The translations under genes were made by a program, and so were the position numbers. The notes beneath the pieces are model-generated. The model was not told where the DNA came from and did no database searches. It worked only from the letters and a program-made list of their open reading frames with translations. Shown here one piece after another: positions 17,907 through 27,465 of a stretch of DNA of 64,000 nt; the first letter of the stretch is position 1, and each line of letters begins with the position of its first letter. The stretch is from an uncultured Sphingomonas sp. (lineage in GTDB: Bacteria; Pseudomonadota; Alphaproteobacteria; Sphingomonadales; Sphingomonadaceae), in the NCBI GenBank assembly GCA_913777325.1, contig CAJYSA010000043.1, positions 1-64,000 of the forward strand, read 5' to 3'.

Positions 17907-20246
17907 ATGGGACGTCGACACCCAGGAACCGCGGTGTCCGCGGTAGCGCTGGCCATGATGCTGGCGGTAGCTCCGGCGGCGGCGCAGCAGCAATCGGAGG
18001 GGGTGCCGACTGACAGCGCACGCCGCACCCAGGACGTCAATGGCACGCCCGACCCGTCGCTCGCGCCGGATCGCAGCGCCGATCCCTCCACCTCGTCCGA
18101 CCAAGGGGTGCCGGGCGATGCGGTATCCGTTGGCGACATCATCGTCACCGCGACCCGCAACTCGACCCTCGCCTCGAAGACGCCGGTCGCGCTGACCGCG
18201 GTCACCGGCGATTCGCTGATCGAAACCGGCGTCACCAATCCGACGCAGGTCGGCGAGGTTGTCCCCAACATCTCGATCGACCGCGCCAACGGATTGCAGA
18301 TCACCATCCGTGGCGTGACCTCCACCGATGGCACCGAGAAGGGCGACCCGTCCGCCGCCTTCATGCTCGACGGCATCTATATCGCCCGCAGCCAGGCGCA
18401 GGAGACCAGCTTCTTCGACGTCGCCCGCGTGGAAGTGCTACGCGGGCCGCAAGGCACCTTGTTCGGCCGCAACACGACCGCCGGTCTGGTCAACGTGATC
18501 ACCAATCGTCCGACGCAGGAGTTCGGCGGGCGCATCGACGCCAGCTACGGCAATTACGGCCAGGTGCAGGGAACGGCGGTCATCAACGTGCCGGTCACCG
18601 GCAATTTCGCATTGCGCGCCGCCGCCAATATCGACCGGCGCGACAGCTTCATCACGCGCGGCCCGCGCCTGAACGCGGATCTCGACCCGTTCAAGGACAA
18701 TGTTTCCGGGCGCCTGACCGCGCTGCTCGATCTCGGCGCGGGTGAGATCATCGTACGCGGCGATTATTCGCACATCGGCGGCAAGGGTTTGAATGGCGTA
18801 TTGAGCTCCAACTTCTTCAGCAACTTCGGCGCAAACCAGACGCCGCTCTACACCGGGCAGGGCAGGTCCAGCGAGGATCTGCGGCGGCTGAACGTACCCA
18901 TCAACAGCGGACTGGAACGCGACAACCAGACCTGGGGTATTCAGGGCGAAGCCACCTATGATTTCGGTGGGATCGGCGTTTCCTATCTGGGGTCGTATCG
19001 TGAATTCGATCGCCACGAGGATGGGGTGAGCCTACTGGGTTCGGGCGCGGCGGCGATCCGCAACCGCTTCGACGGTCATTACTGGCAGAACAGCCAGGAA
19101 CTGCGCGTCTTCACGAGCGGCGACGGACCGGTAAAGGCGCAGGCGGGCGCCTATTATTTCAAGGAGCGCTCCGGGATCTCGTTCAACCTGTTCGGGCTGC
19201 TGTCTCCCACGCCGGGGACGGTCGGCTATGTTTTCGGCTTTCCACAGGATCCGACCATCGCGCGCTCCTATGCCGGGTTTGGGCAGGTGACGTGGAGCAT
19301 CGTCGAGCATGTCCGGCTGACCGGCGGCGTGCGCTATTCGAACGACGACAAATCGCGCGTGGGCGCGACGATCCGCTGCGGAACCGTGGCGTGTACCGGT
19401 GCCGGCGATGTCGTGACCCGCAACATCGCGCAGCGCACCTTCGACAAGGTGACGTGGCGCGCGGGCGTCGACGTGGACCTGAATGAGCGCACCTTGCTGT
19501 TCGGAACGGTATCGACCGGGTATAAAGCGGGCGGCTTCAACGACGGATGTCTCGCGACCAGCCCTGGGTGCAATAACCCGCTGCCGGAAACCGCGCTGTT
19601 CTACAATCCCGAGACGCTGACGGCGTATGAAATCGGGCTCAAGACCCGCTTCCTCGACAATGCGGTGCGACTGAACTTCGCTGGTTTCCACTATGATTAC
19701 AGTGGTATTCAGCTCACCCAAGTGTCCGACATTTGCGGTGGTCCGTGTTCTGTAACCACCAACGCCGCAGAGGCGGACGTCACCGGATTTGAGCTGGAAG
19801 GCACGATCCAGCCGATCCGACCGATGCTGTTCAATTTCGCCGTCTCGTATCTCGACGCGACCTACGCCAACTTTCAGGTCACGCCGACGGTCAGCTTTTC
19901 CGGGCGTCATCTCGATCGCTCGCCAGGCTTCTCCGTCATCGCCGGCTACACGCATACCTACGACTTGGGCGGTGCGGGCAACATCGAGGCGAATGTGCGC
20001 ACGCGGGTGAGCGACAGCTATTATCTGTCCGCGCTGGGCACGCTCAATCAGTTCCGCGTGCCGGGCAGCACCCGCACCGACCTAAACCTGACATACAATG
20101 CGCCGGACGATCGCTTTTATATTCAGGGCTTTGTGAAGAACGTCGAGGATGCGATCGTGGTCACGACGGCGGCGACGGGAACGTTCGCCACCGCCAATTT
20201 CGCCGATCCGCGCACCTATGGCGTTCGGGCCGGCGTGAAGTTCTGA
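17907..20246 (+). CDS. TonB-dependent receptor, glycoside/oligosaccharide locus
   Basis: A 779-residue receptor with ATG after AGGGGAGAGGATAGAC. The signal peptide MGRRHPGTAVSAVALAMMLA ends at PAAAQ. A Gln/Ser/Asp-rich linker precedes GDIIVTATR (TonB-box-like), then the plug with VEVLRGPQGTLFGRNTTAGL, then the barrel ending TYGVRAGVKF. It would bring a plant-type glycoside or oligosaccharide into the periplasm. A carboxylesterase and a GH3 glucosidase follow in the same direction with gaps of 31 and 14 bases, and the LacI repressor and operators lie upstream, so substrate uptake and processing are coordinately controlled. Confidence 0.95.
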   Translation: MGRRHPGTAVSAVALAMMLAVAPAAAQQQSEGVPTDSARRTQDVNGTPDPSLAPDRSADPSTSSDQGVPGDAVSVGDIIVTATRNSTLASKTPVALTAVTGDSLIETGVTNPTQVGEVVPNISIDRANGLQITIRGVTSTDGTEKGDPSAAFMLDGIYIARSQAQETSFFDVARVEVLRGPQGTLFGRNTTAGLVNVITNRPTQEFGGRIDASYGNYGQVQGTAVINVPVTGNFALRAAANIDRRDSFITRGPRLNADLDPFKDNVSGRLTALLDLGAGEIIVRGDYSHIGGKGLNGVLSSNFFSNFGANQTPLYTGQGRSSEDLRRLNVPINSGLERDNQTWGIQGEATYDFGGIGVSYLGSYREFDRHEDGVSLLGSGAAAIRNRFDGHYWQNSQELRVFTSGDGPVKAQAGAYYFKERSGISFNLFGLLSPTPGTVGYVFGFPQDPTIARSYAGFGQVTWSIVEHVRLTGGVRYSNDDKSRVGATIRCGTVACTGAGDVVTRNIAQRTFDKVTWRAGVDVDLNERTLLFGTVSTGYKAGGFNDGCLATSPGCNNPLPETALFYNPETLTAYEIGLKTRFLDNAVRLNFAGFHYDYSGIQLTQVSDICGGPCSVTTNAAEADVTGFELEGTIQPIRPMLFNFAVSYLDATYANFQVTPTVSFSGRHLDRSPGFSVIAGYTHTYDLGGAGNIEANVRTRVSDSYYLSALGTLNQFRVPGSTRTDLNLTYNAPDDRFYIQGFVKNVEDAIVVTTAATGTFATANFADPRTYGVRAGVKF

Positions 20247-20277
20247 AGCTGGCAAGTGAAATGCAGGAGAGATGGCG

Positions 20278-21693
20278 ATGAAATCGGCAATGATGACGCT
20301 GGCGATCGGTGGCGCGCTGTTCTCCTGCACGGCGTGGGCGCAGATCGTGACGACGGAGGAAGGCAAAGTCTCCGGCACGACGGCCGATGGCGTCACCAGT
20401 TGGAAGGGAATACCGTTTGCCGCTCCGCCGGTCGGCCAATGGCGGTGGCGTGCGCCGCAGCCGGCGCAGCGGTGGACCGGGGTGCGGCCCGCGACAGCCT
20501 ATGGCCACGATTGCATGCAATTGCCGTTCCCAAGCGATGCCGCCCCGCTGGGTACCACGCCCGCCGAGGATTGCCTGACGATCAATGTGTGGAAGCCGGC
20601 GGGTGCCGGGGCGAAGCTTCCGGTGGTCGTGTGGATCTACGGTGGCGGCTTCGTGAACGGTGGCGCGTCGCCGCCCACTTATTCGGGCGCCGAACTTGCG
20701 CGACAGGGCGTGATGTTCGTCAGCTTCAACTATCGGCTGGGGCGGTTCGGCACGTTCGCTCACCCACAGCTGACGGCGCAGGATCCCGATAAGGGGCGGC
20801 TTGGCAATTACGGCTACATGGACCAGCTCGCGGCGCTTCGCTGGGTCCAGCGGAACATCGCCGCTTTTGGCGGCGACCCCAGGAACGTGACGATCATCGG
20901 CGAAAGCGCGGGCGGGATGTCCGTCAACACGATGGTGACCTCGCCCCAGTCCAAGGGGCTGTTCGCGCGCGCGATCGTGATGTCGGGTGGAGACGGGCAA
21001 AATCGCGGAACCGATGGGTTGGCGGGAACCGAGAAGATCGGCGTCGACTTCGCGGCGAGCAAAGGCATCGCCCGGGACGATCGCATCGCGCTGGCCAAGC
21101 TGCGCGCGCTGTCGGCGGAGGAGGTGACCGACGGGCTGAACCTGGCCGCGATGTTCACTCCGGCCTCGGGCGTCAAGACGTTTGCCAGCCCTTATGCGGA
21201 TGGCGTCATCGCGGTCGACGCCGCGTCCGCCTATCGCAGCGGTGCATTCCCCAAGGTGCCGATCATGATCGGTGCAACCGATAACGACATCGGTGGGCCA
21301 ACAGGTTACATGGTCGCGGGCGCACGACAGCTCGCCAAGGCGATCACGGCGGCTGGGGCGCCGGCCTATCATTATCGCTTCTCCTACGTGGCGGAGGCGT
21401 TGGGCAAGGCGGGTGCCGGACACGCGACCGACATTCCGTTCTTCTTCGATACCGCCGCGATCAAATATGGCGATGCGACGACCGCGCGCGATCGCCGGAT
21501 GGCACGGATCATCAGCGCGTATGTCGTCAATTTCGCGAAGACCGGTAACCCGAACGGTGCCGGGCTGCCCCGCTGGCCCCGCTATGACGGTCAGGCCGAC
21601 CAGCTTCTCGATTTCACCGCGAAGGGTGAGGCGGTGGCGGGCAAGGATCCGCTCGGCGCCGCGATCGACGCCGCTCCCGCACCCACCCGGTAG
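20278..21693 (+). CDS. Secreted type-B carboxylesterase (alpha/beta hydrolase)
   Basis: About 471 residues. I chose ATG 20278 because AGGAGA lies 7-8 bases upstream; ATG 20272 is too close to it. The signal peptide ends at SCTAWAQ. The family features are the N-terminal GxVxG...WKGIPFAAPPVG segment, YGGGFVNGG oxyanion-hole loop, nucleophile elbow GESAGG with Ser210, and GAGHATDIPFFF holding the probable catalytic His. It hydrolyses carboxylic esters, probably in the periplasm. Between a TBDR and a GH3 glucosidase it may remove acyl or aromatic ester groups from imported glycosides; that role is inference. Confidence 0.92.
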   Translation: MKSAMMTLAIGGALFSCTAWAQIVTTEEGKVSGTTADGVTSWKGIPFAAPPVGQWRWRAPQPAQRWTGVRPATAYGHDCMQLPFPSDAAPLGTTPAEDCLTINVWKPAGAGAKLPVVVWIYGGGFVNGGASPPTYSGAELARQGVMFVSFNYRLGRFGTFAHPQLTAQDPDKGRLGNYGYMDQLAALRWVQRNIAAFGGDPRNVTIIGESAGGMSVNTMVTSPQSKGLFARAIVMSGGDGQNRGTDGLAGTEKIGVDFAASKGIARDDRIALAKLRALSAEEVTDGLNLAAMFTPASGVKTFASPYADGVIAVDAASAYRSGAFPKVPIMIGATDNDIGGPTGYMVAGARQLAKAITAAGAPAYHYRFSYVAEALGKAGAGHATDIPFFFDTAAIKYGDATTARDRRMARIISAYVVNFAKTGNPNGAGLPRWPRYDGQADQLLDFTAKGEAVAGKDPLGAAIDAAPAPTR

Positions 21694-21707
21694 AAGGAAC
21701 CGACCAC

Positions 21708-24053
21708 ATGCGCTCATTCAAGCTGGCGGCGATGGCATTGGCAGGCGTGGCTGCCATGTCGTTCGGCGCGAATGCCGGGACCGCTCAGCAGGCCGCCGGC
21801 AAGCCTGCGACCCCGTGGCACAATGCGGCGCTATCACCAGAGCAACGCGCGCAGGCACTGCTGCGGGCGATGACCCTGGAGGAAAAAGCCGGGCAGGTGT
21901 CGCAGCAATTCATGTTCGGCGCCTTCGAACAGTTCGCGCCGGTCGTGCGGAGCGGCAAGGTCGGTTCGCTGCTGTTCGTCACCGATCCAGCGATCATCAA
22001 CCGGCTTCAGAAGGTGGCGGTGGAAGAGATGCGGCTGAAGATCCCGCTGATCTTCGGCTATGACGTAATCCACGGCTTCCGGACGATCTTCCCGGTGCCG
22101 ATCGGCAATGCCGCCTCATGGGACCCGGCCTCTGTAGAGCAGGTGCAACAGGTGGCGGCCGAGGAGGCGCGCGCGGTCGGGTTGCATTGGGCGTTCTCCC
22201 CGATGGTCGATATCGCGCGCGATCCTCGCTGGGGCAGGATCGTGGAGGGGGCCGGGGAAGACCCGTTCCTCGGCGCGGCCATGGCGGCGGCGCAAGTACG
22301 CGGCTTCCAGGGACCGGCGATCGGTACGCCAAGTCATATCATCGCCGGGCCAAAGCATTTCGCCGGCTACGCCGCGGCCGACGGCGGGCGCGATTACGAC
22401 AGCGTCTATATCGCCGACACGCAGCTCTACAACGTGATCCTCCCGCCGTTTGCGGCGGCGGTGCAGGCAGGCGCCGGCAATATCATGAGCGCCTATATGG
22501 ACCTGAACGACGTGCCCGCCGTCGCGAACCACTGGCTTTTGACCGACGTACTCCGTGGGCAGATGGGGTTCCAGGGCTGGGTGGTCTCGGACGCCAACGG
22601 CACCAAAAACCAGGTTATTCAGCATTTCGCGCGCGACGAGGCCGATGCCGCGGTCCGCAGCATCGCCGCCGGCAACGACATGGAGATGTCGTTCGGCCCA
22701 GCCGCATCGGCGGAAACGCTTGCCGCCTCGGTCCGCGCCGGCAAGCTGCCACAGGCGACGCTCGACCGCGCCGTGCTGCGGATCCTGACCGCGAAGTTCC
22801 GCATGGGCCTGTTCGAGCAGCCATTCGTCGACGAGGCCGCGGCCAAGACGGTGCTGGCCGATCCGGCGCATCGCGCGGTAGCGCAGCGCGCCGCCGAGCG
22901 CGCGCTGGTGCTGCTCAAGAACGATGGCGATGCGCTGCCACTGGTCGCGGGTGCGAACAAGCGGGTGGCAGTGATCGGCGCGATGGCGAACTCGAAGCGT
23001 GACATGTTGGGGCCGTGGGCGTTCCAATACGACCTTCCCGAGACCGTGACCGTCTTCGAAGGGGTGCGCGATCGGCTTGGCGCGAGCGCCACCGTGGAGA
23101 CGGCACCGGGGGTGCAATTGAAGCGAAACGTGCCGTCGATGTTCGAGAGCATCACCATTCCCGGTGTCGCCAAACCCGAGCCGCGTTGGGACGCGGCGCG
23201 CGCGGCACGCGAGTTCGAGCGTGCGGTGGCGCTGGCGAAGGCCTCGGACCTCGTGATCCTCACCCTCGGCGAGGCCGAGGATATGAGCGGCGAGGGTGCC
23301 TCGCGCGCGGACCTGAAGCTGCCCGGCGACCAGCTACGGCTGTTCGATGCGATCGGCGCGTTGGGCAAGAAGGTGGTGGTGGTGACGATGAGCGGTCGGC
23401 CGCTCGAACTCGATCAGGTTCTCGACCGCGCACCGGCGATCCTCCACGCTTGGTATGGTGGTACCCGCGGGGGCACTGCGATTGCCCGCGCTCTGTTCGG
23501 TGACGTCAATCCTGGCGGAAAATTGCCGATCACCTGGCCGCGCAGCGTCGGGCAGGTGCCGATCTATTACGCGCACAACACCACGCACAGTCCGAAGGAG
23601 CAGGCCAAGCGCTACTGGGACATTCCATCGACGCCGCAATTCGAGTTCGGTTATGGCCTGAGTTACACGAGGTTCGCGATCAGCGAGCCGCGGATCACCG
23701 GGGGGCCGCTGCTGCCCGGCGGTCGGATCACGGTGTCGACCGAGGTGACGAACACCGGCACGCGCGCGGGAGATGAGGTGGTGCAGCTCTACATTCACCA
23801 GCGCGCAGGACGCGCGTCGCGACCGGTCCGCGAGTTGAAGGGCTTTCATCGGATCACGCTGCAACCCGGCGAGCGTCGCAGCGTGACGTTCGACGTCGGC
23901 GAGAACGTGGTGCGTTACTGGAACGGAGCGGTGAAGGACTGGGTGGTCGATCCGGGCACGTTCGACGTGTGGGTGGGGGCAAGTTCGAACGCCGACCAGC
24001 ACGCGACCTTCGTCGTCGGCGGATCGCCGCGCCCGGCCAAAGGGTGGAAATGA
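21708..24053 (+). CDS. bglX: Glycoside hydrolase family 3, beta-glucosidase-like
   Basis: A 781-residue GH3 enzyme in BglX-like size and order. ATG follows AGAAGGAACCGACCAC. The signal peptide runs to about GANAGTAQQ. The N-terminal TIM barrel shows KIPLIFGYDVIHGFRTIFPV, ARDPRWGRIVEGAGEDP and GPKHFAGY; the catalytic Asp is D295 in WVVSDANG. The second alpha/beta domain contains the GEAEDMSGEG stretch, and a fibronectin-III-like C-terminal domain follows (GDEVVQLYIHQ onward). It should release terminal beta-linked glucose or related sugars in the periplasm. It is the last gene of the LacI-controlled operon and ends 9 bases from the stop of the converging porin gene. The bglX symbol is by resemblance only. 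Confidence 0.92.
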   Translation: MRSFKLAAMALAGVAAMSFGANAGTAQQAAGKPATPWHNAALSPEQRAQALLRAMTLEEKAGQVSQQFMFGAFEQFAPVVRSGKVGSLLFVTDPAIINRLQKVAVEEMRLKIPLIFGYDVIHGFRTIFPVPIGNAASWDPASVEQVQQVAAEEARAVGLHWAFSPMVDIARDPRWGRIVEGAGEDPFLGAAMAAAQVRGFQGPAIGTPSHIIAGPKHFAGYAAADGGRDYDSVYIADTQLYNVILPPFAAAVQAGAGNIMSAYMDLNDVPAVANHWLLTDVLRGQMGFQGWVVSDANGTKNQVIQHFARDEADAAVRSIAAGNDMEMSFGPAASAETLAASVRAGKLPQATLDRAVLRILTAKFRMGLFEQPFVDEAAAKTVLADPAHRAVAQRAAERALVLLKNDGDALPLVAGANKRVAVIGAMANSKRDMLGPWAFQYDLPETVTVFEGVRDRLGASATVETAPGVQLKRNVPSMFESITIPGVAKPEPRWDAARAAREFERAVALAKASDLVILTLGEAEDMSGEGASRADLKLPGDQLRLFDAIGALGKKVVVVTMSGRPLELDQVLDRAPAILHAWYGGTRGGTAIARALFGDVNPGGKLPITWPRSVGQVPIYYAHNTTHSPKEQAKRYWDIPSTPQFEFGYGLSYTRFAISEPRITGGPLLPGGRITVSTEVTNTGTRAGDEVVQLYIHQRAGRASRPVRELKGFHRITLQPGERRSVTFDVGENVVRYWNGAVKDWVVDPGTFDVWVGASSNADQHATFVVGGSPRPAKGWK

Positions 24054-24062
24054 CGGTGGCGG

Positions 24063-25496
24063 CTAGAATCCCTGCTTCACGGTGAAATGCAGCCGGTTCA
24101 ACGTGCCGGTTCGGCCGTCGGCGAGTTCCCGGTGTGACACGCGTGCCTCGACACCCAGATCGAGGCGCGGCAACGGCGAGACGAACAGGTTGATTGCGGT
24201 GTCCCACACCTGCCGCGACGACAGGGGCGAGGCCGACGCCGGGTTCCAGATGCGCTGGAACGACCCCATCCACGTGCTGCGCAGCGTGCCGGTCCAGACA
24301 TGCCGGATCGCCGCAAATCCCGCGATCAGCGGCACGGGGATGAGTCGGTCGTCCGCCGCCTCATAGATCGCATCGGCCGCGACGTTCGCGCCGACATAGC
24401 GCCCGAGCCCGCGGCCGCCGGTCATCATGAAGCGGATATCGTCGCCCTTGCCCGTGGGCAGCGGCGCGATGCCCGCGAGCGAGACGCCATAGCCCTGCGC
24501 CGTTACCGCCGGCCGCCCGTTGGCGGGATCGACGCGCATCGATCGGAACAGTCCGGTCAGCGACAGGCTGGCGCCCTTGGCCGACCAGAGCAATTGTCCG
24601 GTGAGGTCGGGGATACTGTCATCGTCATTGTCCGACAGCGCGGTCGCGCCGGCCATCGCGGACACGGTTTCCGGATTCTCGATCGAGGCGGACACGGTCC
24701 ATCCGTTTCCGATCGGGCGGCTGTAGCGCAGCAGCATCTGGCGGACGAGCACGGTGCCGTCGGTGACGCCGACGAAGTCGGCGGTCTCGGGCAGGGCCGC
24801 GACATATTGGAAGTTGCTCCAATCCTGTCCGACCGCGAACCCTCCATAGCCCGCGACGGCGCGGCGCAGGCCGAAGGTATAGGGATTGAGCGCGCGTTCC
24901 CCGCCGGCCACCGCGGGCGCGACCTGGAAATCCGCCTCGATCAGCGTGGTCAGCGACTGGGTGCCGACCGGTGTCGCGGTCTGGAAGGCGATGCGCGATT
25001 GCTTGGCGGAAGCGTCGGTGAGGATACCGGATCGCCGCCCGCCGACCGGGATCGATTGCGGCAGCGACAGTTCGCGCCCCAGCGGGTTGGTCGCAGTATC
25101 GCCGTTGCCGTAGCGGCTGACAATCAGGTCGCCCTTGATGAAGCCCGCGATCCGGAAGCTGGTCTCGCCGATGCGGAAGCCATAGCCCGACGGCAGCGAC
25201 GACGTGCCGCCTTGCGCGGTGATCGACGGGGTGCCGGCAGGGCGGGGAAGGGGGTCTAAAGTGGCCGCACGCGTAGTCGGGGCGGGCGTGGCGGCGGCGA
25301 CCGGCACGGGCTGCGCGGGCGGGCGCGTCGCATCAAGCGCGCGTTGCAGCGCGTCGAGCTGCTGCTGTAACTGCGCCACCTTGCTGCGCAGCGCCTGATA
25401 GTCCTCGGCGGATTGCGCGGCAGCGGGTGTCGCGGCGATCAGCGCCCCGCCAGATAGCAATAGGGCGCACGTCTTCCGCTGCCGAACATGCGGCAT
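24063..25496 (-). CDS. DcaP-like outer-membrane porin
   Basis: A 477-residue outer-membrane protein with ATG after AAGGGGATATCAA. The signal peptide ends at ATPAAAQ. A short coiled coil (about 30-60, LRSKVAQLQQQLDALQRAL) and a Pro/Ala linker precede a beta-barrel starting GYGFRIGETSFRIAGFIKGD and ending LNRLHFTVKQGF with a terminal Phe. The coiled coil plus GFIKGD barrel pattern matches the DcaP family of trimeric porins, which pass dicarboxylates and other small anions. It lies next to the lactate operon in the same orientation but its start is about 50 bases downstream of the lldD stop, so it may be cotranscribed and could help lactate or other acids enter. Confidence 0.85.
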   Translation of the reverse strand: MPHVRQRKTCALLLSGGALIAATPAAAQSAEDYQALRSKVAQLQQQLDALQRALDATRPPAQPVPVAAATPAPTTRAATLDPLPRPAGTPSITAQGGTSSLPSGYGFRIGETSFRIAGFIKGDLIVSRYGNGDTATNPLGRELSLPQSIPVGGRRSGILTDASAKQSRIAFQTATPVGTQSLTTLIEADFQVAPAVAGGERALNPYTFGLRRAVAGYGGFAVGQDWSNFQYVAALPETADFVGVTDGTVLVRQMLLRYSRPIGNGWTVSASIENPETVSAMAGATALSDNDDDSIPDLTGQLLWSAKGASLSLTGLFRSMRVDPANGRPAVTAQGYGVSLAGIAPLPTGKGDDIRFMMTGGRGLGRYVGANVAADAIYEAADDRLIPVPLIAGFAAIRHVWTGTLRSTWMGSFQRIWNPASASPLSSRQVWDTAINLFVSPLPRLDLGVEARVSHRELADGRTGTLNRLHFTVKQGF

Positions 25497-25547
25497 TTGA
25501 TATCCCCTTATCGAGAGGGCCGGCGCGTGTCGCCGGCCCGGTCGGCG

Positions 25548-26681
25548 TCAGCGCGCGATGATGGTCGAATCGATGTCCGCGATCGTCCGGACGCCGGTCA
25601 GCGCCATCGCCACCCGCATCTCGCGATCGAACAGGTCGAGCAGGTTGGCGACTCCCGCCTGGCCATCGGCGGCCAGCGCGTAGATGAAGGCGCGGCCGAG
25701 CATGGCCGCATCCGCGCCCAGCGCCAGCATCCGCACGACGTCCAGCCCAGATCGCACGCCGGAATCGGCGAGGATCGTCAGCTGTCCTTTCACCGCGTCG
25801 GCAATAGCGGGCAAAGCGCGTGCCGACGACAGCACGCCGTCGAGCTGCCGCCCGCCATGGTTCGACACGACGATGCCTTGGGCGCCGAAACGCACCGCCT
25901 CGCGCGCGTCTTCGACATCAAGGATGCCCTTGATGACGATCGATCCCTTCCAGACGTCGCGGATCCACTGCAGGTCGCGCCAGCCGATCCCCGGATCGAA
26001 GTTCGCGCCCAGCCAGCCGATATAGTCCTCAAGGCCGGTGGCCGCGCCGCGATAGGCGGAGATATTGCCCAGATCATGCGGCCGGCCATGGATGCCGACG
26101 TCCCAGGCCCAGCGCGGGTGGGTGACCGCCTGCAGCATCCGTCGCCATGCGGCCCCCGGACCCGACATGCCCGAATGCGCATCGCGGTAGCGGGCGCCGG
26201 GCACGGGCATGTCGACGGTGAAGACCAAAGTCTCCACCCCGGCGGCCTGCGCGCGCTCCAGTGCGTCGCGCATGAAGCCGCGATCCTTCAGCACATAGAG
26301 CTGGAACCAGATCGGCGCGGGCGACTGGCGCTGCACCTCGTCGATCGCGCAGACCGACACGGTCGACAGGGTGAAGGGCACCTGCTTGCTCGCCGCCGCG
26401 CGCGCCGCCTGTACCTCGCCGCGCCGTGCGTACATGCCGGTAAGGCCAACAGGGGCCAATATGACCGGCATCCCGACCGATCGACCGAACAGCGTCGTGC
26501 CGAGGTCGATATCGGCGACGTCGCGCAGCACCCGCTGGCGTAGCGCCAGCTCGGACAGGTCCGACACATTGTGGCGCAGCGTATGTTCGGCATAGGCGCC
26601 GCCGTCGATATAGTGGAACAGGAAAGGGGGGAGGCGCCGGCGTGCGGCCTCACGATAGTCGGTGGGGGCGGAGATGATCAT
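25548..26681 (-). CDS. lldD: FMN-dependent L-lactate dehydrogenase
   Basis: The chosen start ([20 protein letters not shown], 377 residues) matches the LldD N-terminus and has AGGGA upstream; the longer frame to 26828 adds unrelated sequence. The FMN-dependent alpha-hydroxyacid oxidase fold is clear: [63 protein letters not shown] with the catalytic His and substrate Arg, and [19 protein letters not shown] for FMN phosphate. It oxidises L-lactate to pyruvate at the inner membrane and passes electrons to the respiratory chain. It is slightly shorter than E. coli LldD. The gene follows lldR by 16 bases and completes an lldP-lldR-lldD operon. Confidence 0.95.
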   Translation of the reverse strand: MIISAPTDYREAARRRLPPFLFHYIDGGAYAEHTLRHNVSDLSELALRQRVLRDVADIDLGTTLFGRSVGMPVILAPVGLTGMYARRGEVQAARAAASKQVPFTLSTVSVCAIDEVQRQSPAPIWFQLYVLKDRGFMRDALERAQAAGVETLVFTVDMPVPGARYRDAHSGMSGPGAAWRRMLQAVTHPRWAWDVGIHGRPHDLGNISAYRGAATGLEDYIGWLGANFDPGIGWRDLQWIRDVWKGSIVIKGILDVEDAREAVRFGAQGIVVSNHGGRQLDGVLSSARALPAIADAVKGQLTILADSGVRSGLDVVRMLALGADAAMLGRAFIYALAADGQAGVANLLDLFDREMRVAMALTGVRTIADIDSTIIAR

Positions 26682-26697
26682 CGGGTCGTTCCCTAAG

Positions 26698-27465
26698 CTA
26701 TAGCGACGCGCTGGCAGTGCTCGCCAAGGTGGCGCGTGCCGTTCGTGCGACATCCTCTTCGGCCCGCCGGACCGTGTTGCGTACGAATTCCAGATGCACG
26801 TCGGCTGCCGAACGAGCGCCATCGGCATCGCCCGCCAGAATGCGTTCCATGATGGTGCGGTGCTGCGCCGAAAGCGCCTCGAACGTCAGCGGCACCGCAT
26901 AGATCTTCTCGCGGCTCTGCGAGATGCTGGTGTGCAGCAATCCGAACAGGCTGGACATGACATGCGTCAGCACGGCATTGCGCGAGGCATGAGCGATGGC
27001 GAGGTGGAAGGCAGCGTCGGCATGCGCCTCCGCCGCGACATCGCCCGCCTCGTGCAACTTCTCCATGGTATCGAAGCGGCGGCGAATGCGGTCCTTGTCG
27101 ACCGCATCGGCGCGGCGCGCGGCGTGATAGGCTGCGGCCCCGTCGAGCGATTCCCGCACCTCGAAGATGTCGTGGCCATAGCCAGGATGCGCCTCGACCA
27201 ACGGCGCGAGCGGTTCCGCGATCATCTGCTCGGTCCATTGCGCCGATGGCTCGGCCAGGATCGCGCCGGCACGCGGGCGGATGATGATCCGCCCCTGCGC
27301 CGCCAGCCGGTTCATGGCCTCACGCAGAATGTTGCGGGATACCCCCAACGTTTCCGCCATCGCGCGTTCGGAGGGCAGGCGCGCACCAGGCAGCAATTTA
27401 CGTTGTGCGATCAGCTCTTCGATCGCGGCTTCCGCCCGGCCCGACACGCTCACGGGATCATCCAC
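26698..27465 (-). CDS. lldR: FadR-type GntR regulator of lactate use
   Basis: A 255-residue GntR-family repressor of the FadR subgroup. The winged helix is at about residues 10-75 ([31 protein letters not shown]), followed by an all-helical FCD ligand domain with [16 protein letters not shown] and metal-type His positions in [14 protein letters not shown] and [11 protein letters not shown]. The GTG start lies inside the end of lldP, with a 16-base overlap, which implies coupled translation. In E. coli, LldR represses the lld promoter and is relieved by L-lactate. Two matching operators lie upstream of lldP here, so the same control is likely. Confidence 0.92.
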   Translation of the reverse strand: MDDPVSVSGRAEAAIEELIAQRKLLPGARLPSERAMAETLGVSRNILREAMNRLAAQGRIIIRPRAGAILAEPSAQWTEQMIAEPLAPLVEAHPGYGHDIFEVRESLDGAAAYHAARRADAVDKDRIRRRFDTMEKLHEAGDVAAEAHADAAFHLAIAHASRNAVLTHVMSSLFGLLHTSISQSREKIYAVPLTFEALSAQHRTIMERILAGDADGARSAADVHLEFVRNTVRRAEEDVARTARATLASTASASL

